This document shows, one piece after another, positions 7,433-8,483 of a stretch of DNA of 8,483 nucleotides. The stretch covers positions 1-8,483 of the forward strand of contig DATKCJ010000431.1 in the NCBI GenBank assembly GCA_035513275.1, in the 5' to 3' direction. The stretch's first letter is position 1, and each line of letters starts with the position of its first letter. Below the pieces are notes generated by a model. It was not told the origin of the DNA, ran no database searches, and worked only from the letters and a program-made list of their open reading frames with translations. A program made the translations under genes and the position numbers. The DNA comes from DATKCJ01 sp035513275 (GTDB taxonomy: Bacteria; Verrucomicrobiota; Verrucomicrobiia; Opitutales; Opitutaceae).

Positions 7433-8111
7433 GTTCGTGCGGGTGGATGATTGTGAGCCGGTCGGCGACCTCAGTGCCGCTGGCTGTGAGTGCTGCTGCC
7501 ACGATGCGCGGCTGCGAACCGCAGCGGCAGAGATTGCCCGAGATCGCGTGGCGCACCTCGGTCTCGCTCGGGTGCGGATTCTTCCGAAGAAGTGCGGTGA
7601 GCGTCATCACCATGCCCGGCGTGCAAAAGCCGCACTGCAGCCCGTCCTTGTCGACGAACGCCTGCTGCAGCTTCGTGAGCTCACCGGACTGTGCGAGTCC
7701 CTCGATCGTCGTGATCGGCGCGCCATGCGCCTCGATCGCAAGCATCGAGCACGCGTAGACGGGATCGTCGCCGAGAAGCACCGTGCACGAGCCGCAGCTC
7801 GCGCGATCGCAAGCTTCCTTCGGGCCGGTCAAGCCGGCGTGCAGTCGCAGCGCTTCCAGCAGCGTCGTGCGTGGCTCGAGTTGGAAAGTCATCGTGCCGC
7901 CATTGACGCTGAGCGTGACCGGCACGGCGCCCGGGCCGTGGACGCGTTCAGCATTCACATCCGCTAGGGCTTTCGCCGTGGTCTCCGCACCGAGCGTCGC
8001 TGCGGAAATCGCACTCGTGCCTAGCCCCTTGAGAAACGCGCGTCGCGTAAAGCCGTGCGGGGCGGATGGGAAATTGGACGACTGCGCCTGGGGTTCGATC
8101 GGGTCTTTCAT
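7419..8111 (-). CDS. Tat-exported 2Fe-2S subunit of a molybdenum hydroxylase (PaoA-like)
   Basis: Small electron-transfer subunit of 230 aa. The N-terminus has a twin-arginine signal, FTRRAFLKGLGTSAISAATLGA (Arg23-Arg24 followed by a hydrophobic stretch from about 30 to 42), which marks the whole complex for folded export to the periplasm. A ferredoxin-type domain follows from about residue 64, with Cys101, Cys106, Cys109 and Cys121 for one 2Fe-2S cluster. The helical domain carries Cys160-x2-Cys163 and Cys195-x-Cys197 (QCGFCTPGM, LCRCGSQP) for the second. All eight ligands are present. The arrangement matches E. coli PaoA, which transfers electrons from the Mo site to the FAD subunit. The tail HPHEHALA is encoded in the 14-bp overlap with the start of the molybdopterin gene. 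The ATG at 8111 is chosen because it leaves a normal-length Tat leader. No Shine-Dalgarno is seen (leader ATTCGCCGAA). It lies 117 bp behind the MocA-like gene; that gap shows only a small GGGA/TCCC hairpin (8180-8192) and no convincing promoter. Confidence 0.95.
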   Translation of the reverse strand: MKDPIEPQAQSSNFPSAPHGFTRRAFLKGLGTSAISAATLGAETTAKALADVNAERVHGPGAVPVTLSVNGGTMTFQLEPRTTLLEALRLHAGLTGPKEACDRASCGSCTVLLGDDPVYACSMLAIEAHGAPITTIEGLAQSGELTKLQQAFVDKDGLQCGFCTPGMVMTLTALLRKNPHPSETEVRHAISGNLCRCGSQPRIVAAALTASGTEVADRLTIIHPHEHALA

Positions 8112-8228
8112 TTCGGCGAATAGCCGTTTTCCATCGTGCGAGATAACGCGATAGAGCCAAGCGAGCCGCGGTTGAATGCGGGACTTATTCCCTGAGCTAA
8201 CCGGGTGCTGAAGGCGCGCTGATGCGAC

Positions 8229-8483
8229 TCAGGTGTCGCAGCGATCGAGATCTGCGGGCGTGTCGATGTCGACCACACCGTCGGGAAACGGAACCGTGTG
8301 CACAGCGTCCGCGTGACGCCGATGAACGTCGCGCGCGCCGGAATCGCCACTCAGCGCGACCAACTCGTTGAAAAACGCACTCGGAAAGATCACGGGTGGA
8401 CCGCGGCCCTTCCCGTAGTCGGCGAGGTGGATGCTCGAGGGATTGGTGACCGCAGCGTGAAGGAAATTCCTCAGCACCGCCGC
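8229..8483 (-). CDS. MocA-like molybdopterin cytidylyltransferase, C-terminal 84 residues, cut by the right edge
   Basis: The reading frame is open from the window edge to the TGA at 8231-8229. The visible segment matches the C-terminal part of MobA/MocA-type NTP transferases: YGKGRGPPVIFPSAFF, then LVALSGDSGARDVHRRH, and the closing VDIDTPADL motif, which in these enzymes helps bind metal and nucleotide. MocA joins CTP to the molybdenum cofactor to give the cytosine dinucleotide form used by PaoABC-type enzymes. Its place directly upstream of, and in the same direction as, the 2Fe-2S subunit supports that role. The N-terminal nucleotide-binding loop lies outside the window, so CTP versus GTP use cannot be judged. 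A related nucleotidyltransferase of another pathway is possible. Confidence 0.8.
   Translation of the reverse strand, partial: AAVLRNFLHAAVTNPSSIHLADYGKGRGPPVIFPSAFFNELVALSGDSGARDVHRRHADAVHTVPFPDGVVDIDTPADLDRCDT

Noticed and set aside
5879..7450. A 523-codon open frame on the plus strand opposite the molybdopterin subunit
   Set aside because: Its composition is Arg/Ala/Asp-rich without motifs, and the opposite strand carries a complete conserved enzyme with all its motifs.
8170..8210. tRNA-like GGTTAGCTCAGGGA on the minus strand
   Set aside because: It resembles a D-arm only; no acceptor stem, anticodon arm or T-arm (GTTCGA) can be placed around it.

Overview
The window is GC-rich, gene-dense bacterial chromosomal DNA. 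It holds two functional blocks that converge on a repeat at about 4217-4287. The left block is sugar uptake and phosphorylation. A xylulokinase gene cut by the left edge (minus strand) diverges from a sodium/sugar symporter gene, which overlaps a galactokinase-family gene by four bases (ATGA). The right block, all on the minus strand, encodes a molybdenum hydroxylase of the periplasmic aldehyde oxidoreductase (PaoABC) type. In transcription order it holds the C-terminal end of a MocA-like nucleotidyltransferase (cut by the right edge), a Tat-exported 2Fe-2S subunit, the molybdopterin subunit, and an FAD subunit with a cysteine-rich insert.

The taxon is not proven. GC-rich codon use, a REP pair built on GTAGGAGC-type ends, almost no Shine-Dalgarno sites, an SGLT-type symporter next to a galactokinase, and a galactokinase signature reading GRIEFIGNHTDYNGG together suggest Verrucomicrobiota (Opitutales-like). 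This is inference from general familiarity; no 16S or marker gene is present.

Layout: 1-758 xylB (partial, minus); 759-1004 divergent control region with several inverted repeats; 1005-3047 SSS symporter (plus); 3044-4195 galactokinase-family kinase (plus); 4217-4287 REP-like double hairpin between convergent genes; 4299-5264 FAD subunit (minus); 5265-5362 a 98-bp gap filled almost completely by an 89-bp element with perfect 13-bp inverted ends; 5363-7432 molybdopterin subunit (minus), whose last codons are a perfect palindrome; 7419-8111 Tat/2Fe-2S subunit (minus); 8112-8228 short gap; 8229-8483 MocA-like protein (partial, minus).

How the genes may work together: the symporter probably imports a hexose or pentose that the GHMP kinase phosphorylates at C1, while xylulokinase feeds D-xylulose into the pentose phosphate pathway. 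In the right block, the MocA-like protein would make the cytosine dinucleotide form of the molybdenum cofactor. That cofactor would be loaded into the molybdopterin subunit, and the assembled trimer exported through the Tat signal on the 2Fe-2S subunit.

I did not find a clearly new multi-gene system. The points most worth a second look are a roughly 100-residue insert in the outer-gate loop of the symporter, a reciprocal N/E swap in the sugar-binding signature of the kinase, and the palindromic elements that separate the oxidoreductase genes and appear to have supplied the C-terminus of one of them.
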